A DNA stretch of 64,000 nt from Devosia nitrariae (GTDB lineage: Bacteria; Pseudomonadota; Alphaproteobacteria; Rhizobiales; Devosiaceae), in contig NZ_BSNS01000011.1 of the NCBI RefSeq assembly GCF_030160115.1, forward strand, positions 372,001 through 436,000. The letters run 5' to 3'. Both the position numbers and the translations under genes were made by a program. How positions within the stretch are numbered: position 1 is the first letter of the stretch; the number at the start of each line of letters is the position of its first letter. Positions 1 through 7,443 of this stretch are shown piece after piece. Below the pieces are notes generated by a model. It saw nothing but the letters and a program-made list of their open reading frames with translations, was not told where the DNA came from and did not search any database.

Positions 1-183
1 GTCCATGCCGGCGATAACGCCCGGCTCGCGCGCCGAGATCGTGGCGCTGGCTGACGCGCTCGGTGAAAGCACCGCCTGGCTGGTCAGGTCCCCCGCCAGT
101 CCCAGGTCCTCGGCAAGCGCGGCCGTCACCGCGGCCTCGATAAGGTGGCGTGGCAGCTGGGCAGGGTAGGGCGAAGCGATCAT
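1..183 (-). CDS. nadC: Nicotinate-nucleotide pyrophosphorylase (quinolinate phosphoribosyltransferase), 5' part only
   Basis: Only the first 61 codons lie in the window; the gene continues left of base 1. The N-terminus reads AALAEDLGLAGDLTSQAV and then ISAREPGVIAGMD, which matches the conserved start of NadC (ALxEDxGxGDxT ... GVxAG). The family makes nicotinate mononucleotide from quinolinate and PRPP in de novo NAD synthesis, in the cytoplasm. The start is the ATG at 183. The catalytic barrel lies outside the window, so intactness cannot be judged. Identification rests on the N-terminal signature alone. Confidence 0.8.
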   Translation of the reverse strand, partial: MIASPYPAQLPRHLIEAAVTAALAEDLGLAGDLTSQAVLSPSASASATISAREPGVIAGMD

Positions 184-295
184 GGGCAAGTCCTGGCGCG
201 TCCGGCGGGTTTACGCGCCCGAGCCTCCCGATGCAATGGCCCGCTCTGGGCGCATCTCATGGTGTTGCTGACCCAGGGACGCTTTCGACGATGTG

Positions 296-400
296 CTAGG
301 TGCACTTGACGGTGTCGTTTGGCGTCACGACGCACTTCGGCGCCGTCTGGCACCCGGCGAGGACGACCAAGATGAAGATCGCGAGGAGATGTTTCAGCAT
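296..400 (-). CDS. Small lipoprotein, 34 residues, function unknown
   Basis: A 34-codon reading frame starts MLKHLLAIFILVVLAGC: one positive charge, a hydrophobic stretch and a lipobox LAGC with the lipidated Cys at about residue 17. The mature part is only about 18 residues, QTAPKCVVTPNDTVKCT, with two further Cys. A purine-rich GGGGGTG lies a few bases upstream of the ATG. It is too short for usual gene-calling cut-offs. It sits between nadC and the AAC(3)-like gene, all on the same strand. Export and lipidation are inferred from the signal; I do not recognise a family, although its size recalls entericidin-like peptides. Confidence 0.6.
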   Translation of the reverse strand: MLKHLLAIFILVVLAGCQTAPKCVVTPNDTVKCT

Positions 401-583
401 AATCACCCCCACCAACTGCGCACGACCTAGCCATCTAAGTGTCTCTTAGCGCGCCGCACCTCAAAGACAGGTCGTCACCTGGCTCGAGCAGGTGTCGACA
501 GTCCAGCCAAGGATGCGCTCGCCGATTCCACACAGATACCCGCCGATGCGATAAGCAGACAGAGAGAGTAGGAGACGAGGCGT

Positions 584-1423
584 CTATGACGGCGCATGAT
601 ACTCTGTCTCGGGCAGCCCGCCCTCTCGCCATTCGCTCACGGCATGATCGACCAGAACCCTTGAGGAGAGCAGCACGCAGTCGGCCGCGCCGACTCTGCC
701 GGTTGCCGCCTTGCCCGAGGCCGCGAGCTGCGATCCGATGGGTACGAAGAGATCGGAATCCCCGACCGGCGGCGCACTGTACGGTACCCACCGCCGAACG
801 CCGTCCACGAGTACCGGCGCCCCTCCGGCCTCGAGCGGGCGCTCGGGCCAGGCGCGATGCTCGGAGAGATGGAGAATCGTGCATCTGTCGAAGCCAACGC
901 CGAGCAGCAGCACCTTGGCGTCAAGATCGTAAAGCCGCGCGAGTGGCGAGCGCTCGTCGAGGGGACTGTCGAGCGCGTGATCGCAGAGTATTCGCGAAGC
1001 CTCAGGCCCAAGCGCGGCGAATGAGCAATTCGGATGTTGGCTGCGCTCGACCTCTGGCCATGTGCGGAAGAGTTCGGCGATCTGTCCCATGCCATTGGTC
1101 GGCGTCTTCCTCGGATCGAAGGCCGGCATATTGGCGCGGATGATATCGACCCAGTCGGCCGGAACGGGCGGCGCACGCCAATTCGCCGGATCGGTAAGAC
1201 CGGCTGAATGTGCCGGCATCACCAGTGTGCCCTCGGGCCCAAGGACATCGAGAAGCGCCTGGATGACTGCAACCGGCCCACCGGCAATCCATCCGAGCGC
1301 GCTGAGCGAAGAATGGACGATGACCGTTTCGCCCGTTTTCAGGCCGAGACTGGCGAGATCGGCCGCAAGGCTCTCGCGAGTTCCCGGCTTATCCGTTCTG
1401 GCGATGAGATCGGCTTCCGACAT
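584..1423 (-). CDS. Aminoglycoside N(3)-acetyltransferase (AAC(3)) family protein
   Basis: The 279-residue protein carries the hallmarks of the AAC(3)/YokD fold: VIVHSSLSALGWIAGG near residue 34, GTLVMPAHS near 65, AFDPRKTPTNGMG near 100 and RSQHPNCSFAALG near 130, the last holding the expected catalytic His, then SPLARLYDLDAKVLLLGVG. Known members transfer acetyl from acetyl-CoA to the 3-amino group of 2-deoxystreptamine antibiotics, but many chromosomal members act on other amino sugars. It starts 9 bases after the AGE isomerase stop on the same strand, so the two are probably co-transcribed, which hints at an amino-sugar role. Resistance is possible but not shown. Confidence 0.85.
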   Translation of the reverse strand: MSEADLIARTDKPGTRESLAADLASLGLKTGETVIVHSSLSALGWIAGGPVAVIQALLDVLGPEGTLVMPAHSAGLTDPANWRAPPVPADWVDIIRANMPAFDPRKTPTNGMGQIAELFRTWPEVERSQHPNCSFAALGPEASRILCDHALDSPLDERSPLARLYDLDAKVLLLGVGFDRCTILHLSEHRAWPERPLEAGGAPVLVDGVRRWVPYSAPPVGDSDLFVPIGSQLAASGKAATGRVGAADCVLLSSRVLVDHAVSEWREGGLPETEYHAPS

Positions 1424-1432
1424 CGCCGGCGT

Positions 1433-2692
1433 CTACTTCCGCTTGCCGGTCTCGATGATCGCGTGGGTGATGGAGCCGGTGGTCGGAAAGAGCGGGATGA
1501 GGCAGGCCTGCAGGGCATGGTAGATGTCGGGCTTGCCGCGGAAGAGCCGCTCGGTTGGCGTCAGGTCTTCCTTGAGCTCGGGACGCCAGCCGCTGTTCTC
1601 GTGGTCGATCAAATGGTTGGCGGCGAAGTCCCAGAAGCGCCGGTACCAGATCTCGAAATAGGGATCCCGATCGAAATTGGTCAGGAACGCGGCCGCTCCG
1701 ATCGCCTCGCAGACCGGCCACCACAGCTTCTCGCGCATGACCGGATTGTTGTCCCAGTCGAGCGTATAGAAGAAGCCGCCATGGGTCTTGTCCCAGCCGA
1801 GTTCGATCGCCTGGCGGAAGAGACCGCGGGCGGCGTAGGTGAGCCACGAGTCCGACTTGTGGCCGAGAATCCAGAGCTGATAGAGCAACCGCGCCCATTC
1901 CAGCCAGTGGCCGGGCGTGGTGCCCGAGGGGCGGAACATCTCATTGCCGAGATAGTCGCGGTCGAGCTCCCAGTTCTCGGTGAAGTGCTCGGCGACGCGA
2001 TAATCGAGGTCCGCCGCATGCTTGCCGATGATGAGCTGGGCTATGCGCCCGGCCTTCCTGAGGTAGGCCTGGTTGCCGGTCGCCTCGTAGGCGGCCATCA
2101 GCGCCTCGGTCAGGTGCATGTTCGAGTTCTGCCCGCGATACGGGCTGATCGGCGCCCAGTTACGCGCATATTCCTCGGTGGTTGCGCCTCGGGCCTCGTC
2201 CCAGAACCGGTTCTCGATCACCTCAGTCACGTCCGCAATCATCGCATCGGCCAGCGGGTGACCGGTGAGCTTGGCGCTCGAAGCCGCCAGCAGCACGAAC
2301 GCATGACCATAGGCCTGCTTGGAATCGTCACGCGGGCCGTTGTTGTCGAGCGACCAGAAATAGCCGCGGTTCTGCTGGTCGCGGTGGTGCTCCCAGAGAT
2401 AGCGCATGCCGTGGTCGACCATCTCGTCCGAGCCCGGCCGGCCGAGCAGGCTCCCGATGGCAAAGCAATGCACCATGCGGGTGGTCACATGGATCTGCCG
2501 CAGCGGATTGTCGGCATCGAGCGCATGTCCGAACGTGTCGAGCTCGTAGAACCCACCCTCCGGGTTGATCGAATGGCGCTGGAAGAAATCGAAGAGCCGG
2601 TTGGCCTGCCGCATCAACCACTGCCGGTGAAAGGGGCGAGCATGCCAGGCGCCGGAATTGGCTTCCGGCAGATCATAGGTCTCGTCGGACAT
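1433..2692 (-). CDS. AGE family sugar epimerase/isomerase (mannose isomerase or N-acylglucosamine 2-epimerase type)
   Basis: The 419-residue soluble protein has the expected length and signatures of the (alpha/alpha)6-barrel AGE family: GGFYELD near residue 46, VTTRMVHCFAIG near 70, GYFWSLDNNG near 110, QAYGHAFVLLA near 127 and a distal THGGFFYTLDWDN. The histidines in these segments correspond to the metal-free active site of mannose isomerase, YihS and renin-binding proteins. Members interconvert aldose and ketose or C2 epimers of free sugars. It is the first gene of a two-gene unit with the AAC(3)-like gene. The exact sugar cannot be assigned from sequence. Confidence 0.85.
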   Translation of the reverse strand: MSDETYDLPEANSGAWHARPFHRQWLMRQANRLFDFFQRHSINPEGGFYELDTFGHALDADNPLRQIHVTTRMVHCFAIGSLLGRPGSDEMVDHGMRYLWEHHRDQQNRGYFWSLDNNGPRDDSKQAYGHAFVLLAASSAKLTGHPLADAMIADVTEVIENRFWDEARGATTEEYARNWAPISPYRGQNSNMHLTEALMAAYEATGNQAYLRKAGRIAQLIIGKHAADLDYRVAEHFTENWELDRDYLGNEMFRPSGTTPGHWLEWARLLYQLWILGHKSDSWLTYAARGLFRQAIELGWDKTHGGFFYTLDWDNNPVMREKLWWPVCEAIGAAAFLTNFDRDPYFEIWYRRFWDFAANHLIDHENSGWRPELKEDLTPTERLFRGKPDIYHALQACLIPLFPTTGSITHAIIETGKRK

Positions 2693-2788
2693 TTTGACTC
2701 CTACGCCGGCATCGTCTGCCGATCTCAGGACCGGGAGTTACCATGAGGCCGGCAACGTTGCAATTTCGACCGCCCCGCCCCAGGAACT

Positions 2789-3790
2789 CTACCCCGCCTT
2801 GAGCACCGCGTAGTGCCGCTCGATCCGTTCCACCTCCTCGGCCGAGCCGAGGATGACCGGCACGCGCTGGTGGATATTGGCTGGCATGACCTCGAGAATC
2901 CGCCCCAAGCCCGTGGTCGCCTTGCCGCCTGCCGCCTCGACCAGCAAGGCCATGGGGTTGGCCTCGTAGAGCAGCCGCAGCCGCCCGCCCTTGGCAAGGG
3001 TCTCGCTGTCGAGGGGATAGAGGAAGATGCCGCCGCGCATCAGGATGCGGTGGATGTCAGCCACCATTGAGCCGACCCAGCGCATGTTGTAGCGCTTGCC
3101 CGCTGGACCAGTCTCGCCGGCAACGCTCTCGTCGACATAGGCGAGCGTCGCCGCATCCCAGAACCGCTCACGCGCCGCATTGATGGCGTATTCGGCCGAT
3201 GCCGACGGGATCGTCACATCGTCCTTGGTCAGGATGAACTCGCCGGCTGCATCGAGCGTGAACACCGCGACCGACTTGCCGAAGGTGAGGACGAGGCTCG
3301 TCGAATTGCCATAGGCGGCATAGCCGGCCGCCAACTGCCGCACGCCGGGCTGCAGTAGTTCCACGTCGCGCACGCCCGAAGGTGCCTCGAGCACTGAAAA
3401 GATAGATCCCACAGTCACGTTGACGTCGAGGTTCGAGCTGCCATCGAGCGGATCGCAGGCGACGGCATACCGTCCGGCGCCGGTTTCGCGTTCGAAATGA
3501 AGCGCTTGATTCAATTCTTCAGAGACAAGAATCGAAATATCCGGGTTCTGCTGCAAGTGCTTGATGAATATATCGTTCGAGACCACATCGAGCTGCTTTT
3601 GCGCCTCGCCCTGAACGTTGGTGGCTCCGGCCAGGCCCGAAAGCCCCTCGATCGGCGCGGTGCGCAGGATGGCCGCGATCTCGGCACAGGCCGCCGCGAT
3701 CGTCGCGATGGTCTGGGTGAGGTCGTGCGTGACGTTCTGCCGGGCAGCCGTCGTCTGTAGCCAATCGGAAAGCTTCGTCATTCCGTTCAT
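2789..3790 (-). CDS. fbp: Fructose-1,6-bisphosphatase, class I
   Basis: The 333-residue length matches class I FBPase. The metal and phosphate-binding motif DPLDGSSNLD is at residues 113-122, preceded by LVSEE near 89-92; the substrate region near TGPAGKRYNMRWVGSMVADIH and the C-terminal GRILEVMP follow the family pattern. It hydrolyses fructose 1,6-bisphosphate to fructose 6-phosphate in gluconeogenesis, in the cytoplasm. The start is ATG at 3790; an internal ATG at 3781 (MTKLSDW) is equally usable. It appears monocistronic, 96 bases from the AGE gene on the same strand. Confidence 0.95.
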   Translation of the reverse strand: MNGMTKLSDWLQTTAARQNVTHDLTQTIATIAAACAEIAAILRTAPIEGLSGLAGATNVQGEAQKQLDVVSNDIFIKHLQQNPDISILVSEELNQALHFERETGAGRYAVACDPLDGSSNLDVNVTVGSIFSVLEAPSGVRDVELLQPGVRQLAAGYAAYGNSTSLVLTFGKSVAVFTLDAAGEFILTKDDVTIPSASAEYAINAARERFWDAATLAYVDESVAGETGPAGKRYNMRWVGSMVADIHRILMRGGIFLYPLDSETLAKGGRLRLLYEANPMALLVEAAGGKATTGLGRILEVMPANIHQRVPVILGSAEEVERIERHYAVLKAG

Positions 3791-4027
3791 CCTGCTAATT
3801 GCGCACCTGCGAGTGTGCCGATGCGGACGCGCGAGGCAAGCGCGACTTTCGCTGCAATGTGATGTCGACGCGGTGCGCCTAAATCGGCGTCAAATCCATC
3901 AAAAGTGCCCATTTCTTGGGCAGGCAAGCGCAACAACATCGGGCGTGGTGAGCAACGTCAGTCGTTTATCCTCGTGGCACGCCTGTTGCTTCGTGGGGAC
4001 CGAAAATCACCACGAAAAGGATTCCGC

Positions 4028-4810
4028 ATGCTCCGTCGCACGCTCCTAGCCTTCGCCGCCGCCGGCCTTGTTGCCGGCTTTGCCGTACCGGCCCAGGCCG
4101 ATGCCCTTGCCGATATCAAGGAGCGCGGAACCATCCGTGTCGCCGTTCCACAGGATTTCCCGCCCTTCGGAAGCGTGGGCACCGACATGACTTCGATCGG
4201 CTACGACATCGACATGGCCAAGGCGATCGCCGAGCGGCTTGGCGTTTCCGTTGAACTGGTGCCGGTGACCAGCGCCAACCGCGTTCCTTACCTGCAGACT
4301 GACCGGGTGGATCTCGTCATTTCCAGCCTCGGCAAGAACGCTGAGCGCGAGGCGGTCATCGATTTCACCACGCCTTACGCGCCGTTTTACAATGGCGTTT
4401 TCGGCGAAGCTGACGTCACTCTTGCCGGCCCTGAGGATCTCGCCGGCCTCTCGGTCGGTGTCACCCGCGGCGCCGTCGAAGACCTGACCCTCACCGACCT
4501 CGTGCCGGAAGGGGTCGACATCCGCCGCTACGAGGACAACAACGGCACGATCTCGGCGTTCCTGTCCGGGCAGGTCGATGTGATCGCCACCGGCAACGTG
4601 GTGGCCGCCTCGATCCTCGAGCGCAATCCGCCCCGCCGGCCGGAGCTGAAGTTCCTTGTGCAGAACTCGCCCTGCTATATCGGCCTCAACAAGGATGAGC
4701 CGGAACTCCTCGCTGCCGTCAACGCCATCATTGCCGACATGAAGGCGGACGGCTCGCTTAACGGTATTGCCCAGACCTGGCTGAAGGCCGACCTTCCGGC
4801 GGACCTTTAA
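4028..4810 (+). CDS. Polar amino acid ABC transporter, substrate-binding protein
   Basis: The 260-residue protein begins with an export signal (MLRRTLLAFAAAGLVAGFAV, cleavage expected after AQA) and continues with ADIKERGTIRVAVPQDFPPFG and GYDIDMAKAIAERLGV, the signature of family 3 binding proteins. I chose ATG 4028 because AAAAGG lies 7 bases upstream and a signal peptide follows at once. The family binds polar amino acids in the periplasm. It heads a four-gene importer operon (4028-6918). The gap to the next gene is 80 bases and holds a weak GC-rich hairpin (4840-4860). The ligand is not predictable, though basic or acidic amino acids are typical. Confidence 0.9.
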   Translation: MLRRTLLAFAAAGLVAGFAVPAQADALADIKERGTIRVAVPQDFPPFGSVGTDMTSIGYDIDMAKAIAERLGVSVELVPVTSANRVPYLQTDRVDLVISSLGKNAEREAVIDFTTPYAPFYNGVFGEADVTLAGPEDLAGLSVGVTRGAVEDLTLTDLVPEGVDIRRYEDNNGTISAFLSGQVDVIATGNVVAASILERNPPRRPELKFLVQNSPCYIGLNKDEPELLAAVNAIIADMKADGSLNGIAQTWLKADLPADL

Positions 4811-4890
4811 GATCGAGATCCCGGTCACCTGCCGGATCGCCGCCGCGCCAGCGCCGGTGGTCCGACAGGGCGCGTGGGGAGGGGGACCTT

Positions 4891-5559
4891 ATGGGCTACC
4901 AATGGAACTTTGATTGGCTGGCCGGCTACCTGCCGATCCTTCTCAAGGGCATTTCCATCACTGTCGAGCTTATTGCGGTGGGAGCCGCGCTCGGCGTATC
5001 ACTCGGCATCGCCTGCGCCTGGGTGCGCACGCTGGGTCCGGCCTGGCTCCGGCCGTTCGTTTCCGCTTATGTCGAGCTCATCCGCAACACGCCGTTCCTC
5101 ATCCAGCTCTTCTTCATCTTCTTCGGTCTGCCTTCGCTCGACCTGCAACTGACGGCGCTTGAGGCTGCCAATCTCGCCATGGTCGTCAATCTCGGCGCTT
5201 ATAGCTGCGAGATCATCCGGGCCGGAATCCAGGCCACACCCCGCGGACAGTTCGAGGCGGGTAAGAGCCTCGCCATGACTCCGTTCCAGACGTTCCGCCA
5301 TGTGGTGCTTGTCCCGGCGCTCCAGCGCATCTGGCCGGCACTCGCCTCGCAGATCGTCATCGTCATGCTGGGCTCCTCGGTCGTCTCGCAGATCTCGGTC
5401 GAGGATCTGACCTTTGCGGCCAACTTCGTGCAGTCGCGCAATTTCCGGGCCTTCGAAACCTATGCGGTGGCGACGCTGACCTACCTCGTCCTCGCCATCA
5501 TGCTGCGCAAGGTGCTCGACGGCGTCGGCTGGCTGGTCTTTCCGAGGAGGAAGGCCTGA
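4891..5559 (+). CDS. Amino acid ABC transporter permease (HisM/GlnP family)
   Basis: A 222-residue inner-membrane protein with several hydrophobic segments. It shows the permease EAA-loop region GIQATPRGQFEAGKSLAMTPFQTFRHVVLV, and ELIRNTPFLIQLFFIFFGLP near residues 66-85, both diagnostic for HisM/GlnP-type permeases. A GGGAGGGGG Shine-Dalgarno precedes ATG 4891. The stop overlaps the next permease start (TGATG), so translation is coupled and the two permeases probably form a heterodimer. Confidence 0.93.
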   Translation: MGYQWNFDWLAGYLPILLKGISITVELIAVGAALGVSLGIACAWVRTLGPAWLRPFVSAYVELIRNTPFLIQLFFIFFGLPSLDLQLTALEAANLAMVVNLGAYSCEIIRAGIQATPRGQFEAGKSLAMTPFQTFRHVVLVPALQRIWPALASQIVIVMLGSSVVSQISVEDLTFAANFVQSRNFRAFETYAVATLTYLVLAIMLRKVLDGVGWLVFPRRKA

Positions 5560-6218
5560 TGGGCCAGTTCACCTTTTTCGACATCCTGCGCAACCTGCTG
5601 ATCGCCACGCAGTGGACCGTCATTCTCTCGCTGGTGTCGTTCGTGGGCGGCGGCATCGTCGGCGGTCTGGTGCTCTTTGCCCGCATCAGCCAGTCGGGTT
5701 GGCTGCGCAACCTCGCCAGGGGCTATATCGAGTTGCTGCAGGGCACGCCGCTCCTGATGCAGCTCTTCCTGGCCTTCTTCGGGCTGGCGCTGTTTGGTGT
5801 TGCCGTGCCGGCCTGGCTTGCGGCGGGTCTGGCGCTGATCCTTTGGACGGCCGCGTTCCTCGGCGAAATCTGGCGCGGCTGTGTTGAGGCGGTCCCCCGA
5901 GGTCAATGGGAGGCCTCCAGCAGCCTCGGCATGGGCTATCTCCAGCAGATGCGCTACGTCATCCTGCCCCAGGCCCTGCGCGTCGCCATCCCGCCGACCG
6001 TCGGCTTCTCGGTGCAGGTGGTCAAGGGCACGGCACTGACCTCGATCATCGGCTTCATCGAGCTGACCCGCGCCGGCACGGTCGTCACCAACGCCACCTA
6101 TCAGCCGTTCCTCGTCTACGGCCTCGTCGCCCTTATCTATTTCTGCCTCTGCTGGCCGCTCTCCAAAGCCAGCCAAGTCCTCGAGAGGAAGCTCAATGTC
6201 GCTCATAGCCATCACTGA
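5559..6218 (+). CDS. Amino acid ABC transporter permease, second subunit
   Basis: A 219-residue membrane protein similar in layout to the preceding gene: GYIELLQGTPLLMQLFLAFFGLA near residues 58-80, and CVEAVPRGQWEASSSLGMGYLQQMRYVILPQALR as the EAA loop that docks to the ATPase. Its ATG overlaps the upstream stop by one base, and its last 23 bases overlap the ATPase gene, so the operon is tightly packed. It forms the inner-membrane channel of the importer. Confidence 0.93.
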   Translation: MGQFTFFDILRNLLIATQWTVILSLVSFVGGGIVGGLVLFARISQSGWLRNLARGYIELLQGTPLLMQLFLAFFGLALFGVAVPAWLAAGLALILWTAAFLGEIWRGCVEAVPRGQWEASSSLGMGYLQQMRYVILPQALRVAIPPTVGFSVQVVKGTALTSIIGFIELTRAGTVVTNATYQPFLVYGLVALIYFCLCWPLSKASQVLERKLNVAHSHH

Positions 6219-6918
6219 CGTGAGGAAAAGCTTCGGCCAGAATGAGGTCCTGAAGGGCATCGATATCGACGTCGAGCGCGGCGAAGTGATCGCCATCATT
6301 GGCAAGAGCGGTTCGGGCAAGTCGACGCTGCTGCGCTGTATCAACGGGCTCGAAACTATCGATGCCGGGTCGATCGCCGTCGGGCGCGCGCAATTGCTGC
6401 CGGGCGAGGCCGCCCTGCGTGCGCTGCGGCTCAAGGTCGGGATGATCTTCCAGCAGTTCAATCTCTTCCCGCACCTGACTGCCGGGCGCAACGTCATGCT
6501 CTCGCAGATGGTGGTCAAGAAGACCCCGAAGGTGCAGGCCGAAGCCGTGGCGCGCAAAATGCTCGAGCGCGTCGGGCTTGCCGAAAAGTTCGACGCTTAT
6601 CCCGATGAGCTTTCGGGCGGCCAGCAGCAGCGCGTCGCCATCGCCCGAGCGCTCGCCATGGAGCCGATGGCGCTCCTCTGCGACGAGATCACATCGGCGC
6701 TCGATCCCGAGCTCGTCAGTGAAGTTCTCGCCGTCGTCAAGGAACTGGTTGCCGAGGGCATGACCCTCCTCATGGTCACTCACGAGATGCGCTTTGCCCG
6801 GGACGTCTGCTCGCGCGTCGTCTTCATGCACCAGGGCCGCGTGCATGAGATCGGTCCGCCCGAGCATGTCTTCGCCAATCCCAAGACGCCGGAGCTGCGG
6901 CAGTTTCTCGGGGTGTGA
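6196..6918 (+). CDS. Amino acid ABC transporter ATP-binding protein (GlnQ/HisP type)
   Basis: The 240-residue ATPase has Walker A GKSGSGKST near residues 36-44, the Q-loop at QQFNLFPH, the signature LSGGQQQR and Walker B MALLCDEITSALDPE, followed by the switch His in VTHEM. This completes the polar amino acid importer with the three preceding genes. Note LLCDEITSALDP: family members normally have a D-E-P/V at this point, and here the residue after the catalytic Glu is Ile, a tolerated variation. It converges with the GNAT gene 21 bases downstream. Confidence 0.95.
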   Translation: MSLIAITDVRKSFGQNEVLKGIDIDVERGEVIAIIGKSGSGKSTLLRCINGLETIDAGSIAVGRAQLLPGEAALRALRLKVGMIFQQFNLFPHLTAGRNVMLSQMVVKKTPKVQAEAVARKMLERVGLAEKFDAYPDELSGGQQQRVAIARALAMEPMALLCDEITSALDPELVSEVLAVVKELVAEGMTLLMVTHEMRFARDVCSRVVFMHQGRVHEIGPPEHVFANPKTPELRQFLGV

Positions 6919-6939
6919 ACGGTGTGACCGACCGAATGG

Positions 6940-7443
6940 TCACGCCGATGCGCTGGACCGGGAAGACCGCTTTTTGCTCAAGCCGACCAGAACGATGTCC
7001 TGTTCGACCGTCCGTCGGTGGTGCTCGATGTAACCCAGCTTCGCATACAGGCGCAGATTGCCGGCGCTCAGATGGCCTGTTTCCAGGTGGAAAGCCTGAA
7101 CTGTGGGGAACGCGTCTTCGATAGCGCGCATCAGTAGCTCGCCCAGACCCTGGCGTTGGTATGCTGGGTGCACGGCCAACCGATGGACATGGCAGTTACC
7201 ATTTTCGAGCTGTCCCCGCACCGAGCCGACGACCTGGCTGTCGATCATAGCCACGAGCACGCTCACGCTTGCCAGCGCCAGCTGCAACTCGTCGGGTGTT
7301 TCCGTCATCGGCGGCAGATCTGGGTCGCCATAAAGCCGGGCTTCGCGCATGAAGGCAAGCCGCTGCATCGCGATGATCTCGCGTGCATGAGCCGGGGAGG
7401 CGGGGCTGATGGTGGCAGGCCGCATCATATCACCGGGTTTCAC
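6940..7443 (-). CDS. GNAT family N-acetyltransferase
   Basis: The 167-residue protein holds the acetyl-CoA binding motif VHRLAVHPAYQRQGLGELLMRAIEDA (the Q/RxxGxG/A loop is RQGLGEL), with a preceding beta strand VVGSVRGQLENGNCHVHRLAV. The C-terminal segment TGHLSAGNLRLYAKLGY is also typical of GNAT. The start at 7443 is GTG and overlaps the stop of glutamate dehydrogenase (GTGA), so it is probably translated by coupling; an ATG at 7428 is the alternative. The acceptor substrate is unknown. Confidence 0.85.
   Translation of the reverse strand: MKPGDMMRPATISPASPAHAREIIAMQRLAFMREARLYGDPDLPPMTETPDELQLALASVSVLVAMIDSQVVGSVRGQLENGNCHVHRLAVHPAYQRQGLGELLMRAIEDAFPTVQAFHLETGHLSAGNLRLYAKLGYIEHHRRTVEQDIVLVGLSKKRSSRSSASA

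Noticed and set aside
180-434. 84-codon frame on the minus strand between nadC and the AAC(3) gene
   Set aside because: Its sequence has no family features and it overlaps the lipoprotein frame, which has a signal, lipobox and ribosome binding site.
439-1143. Long forward reading frame of 234 codons opposite the AAC(3) gene
   Set aside because: It is the complement of a gene with clear family motifs and reads as arginine-rich low-complexity sequence.
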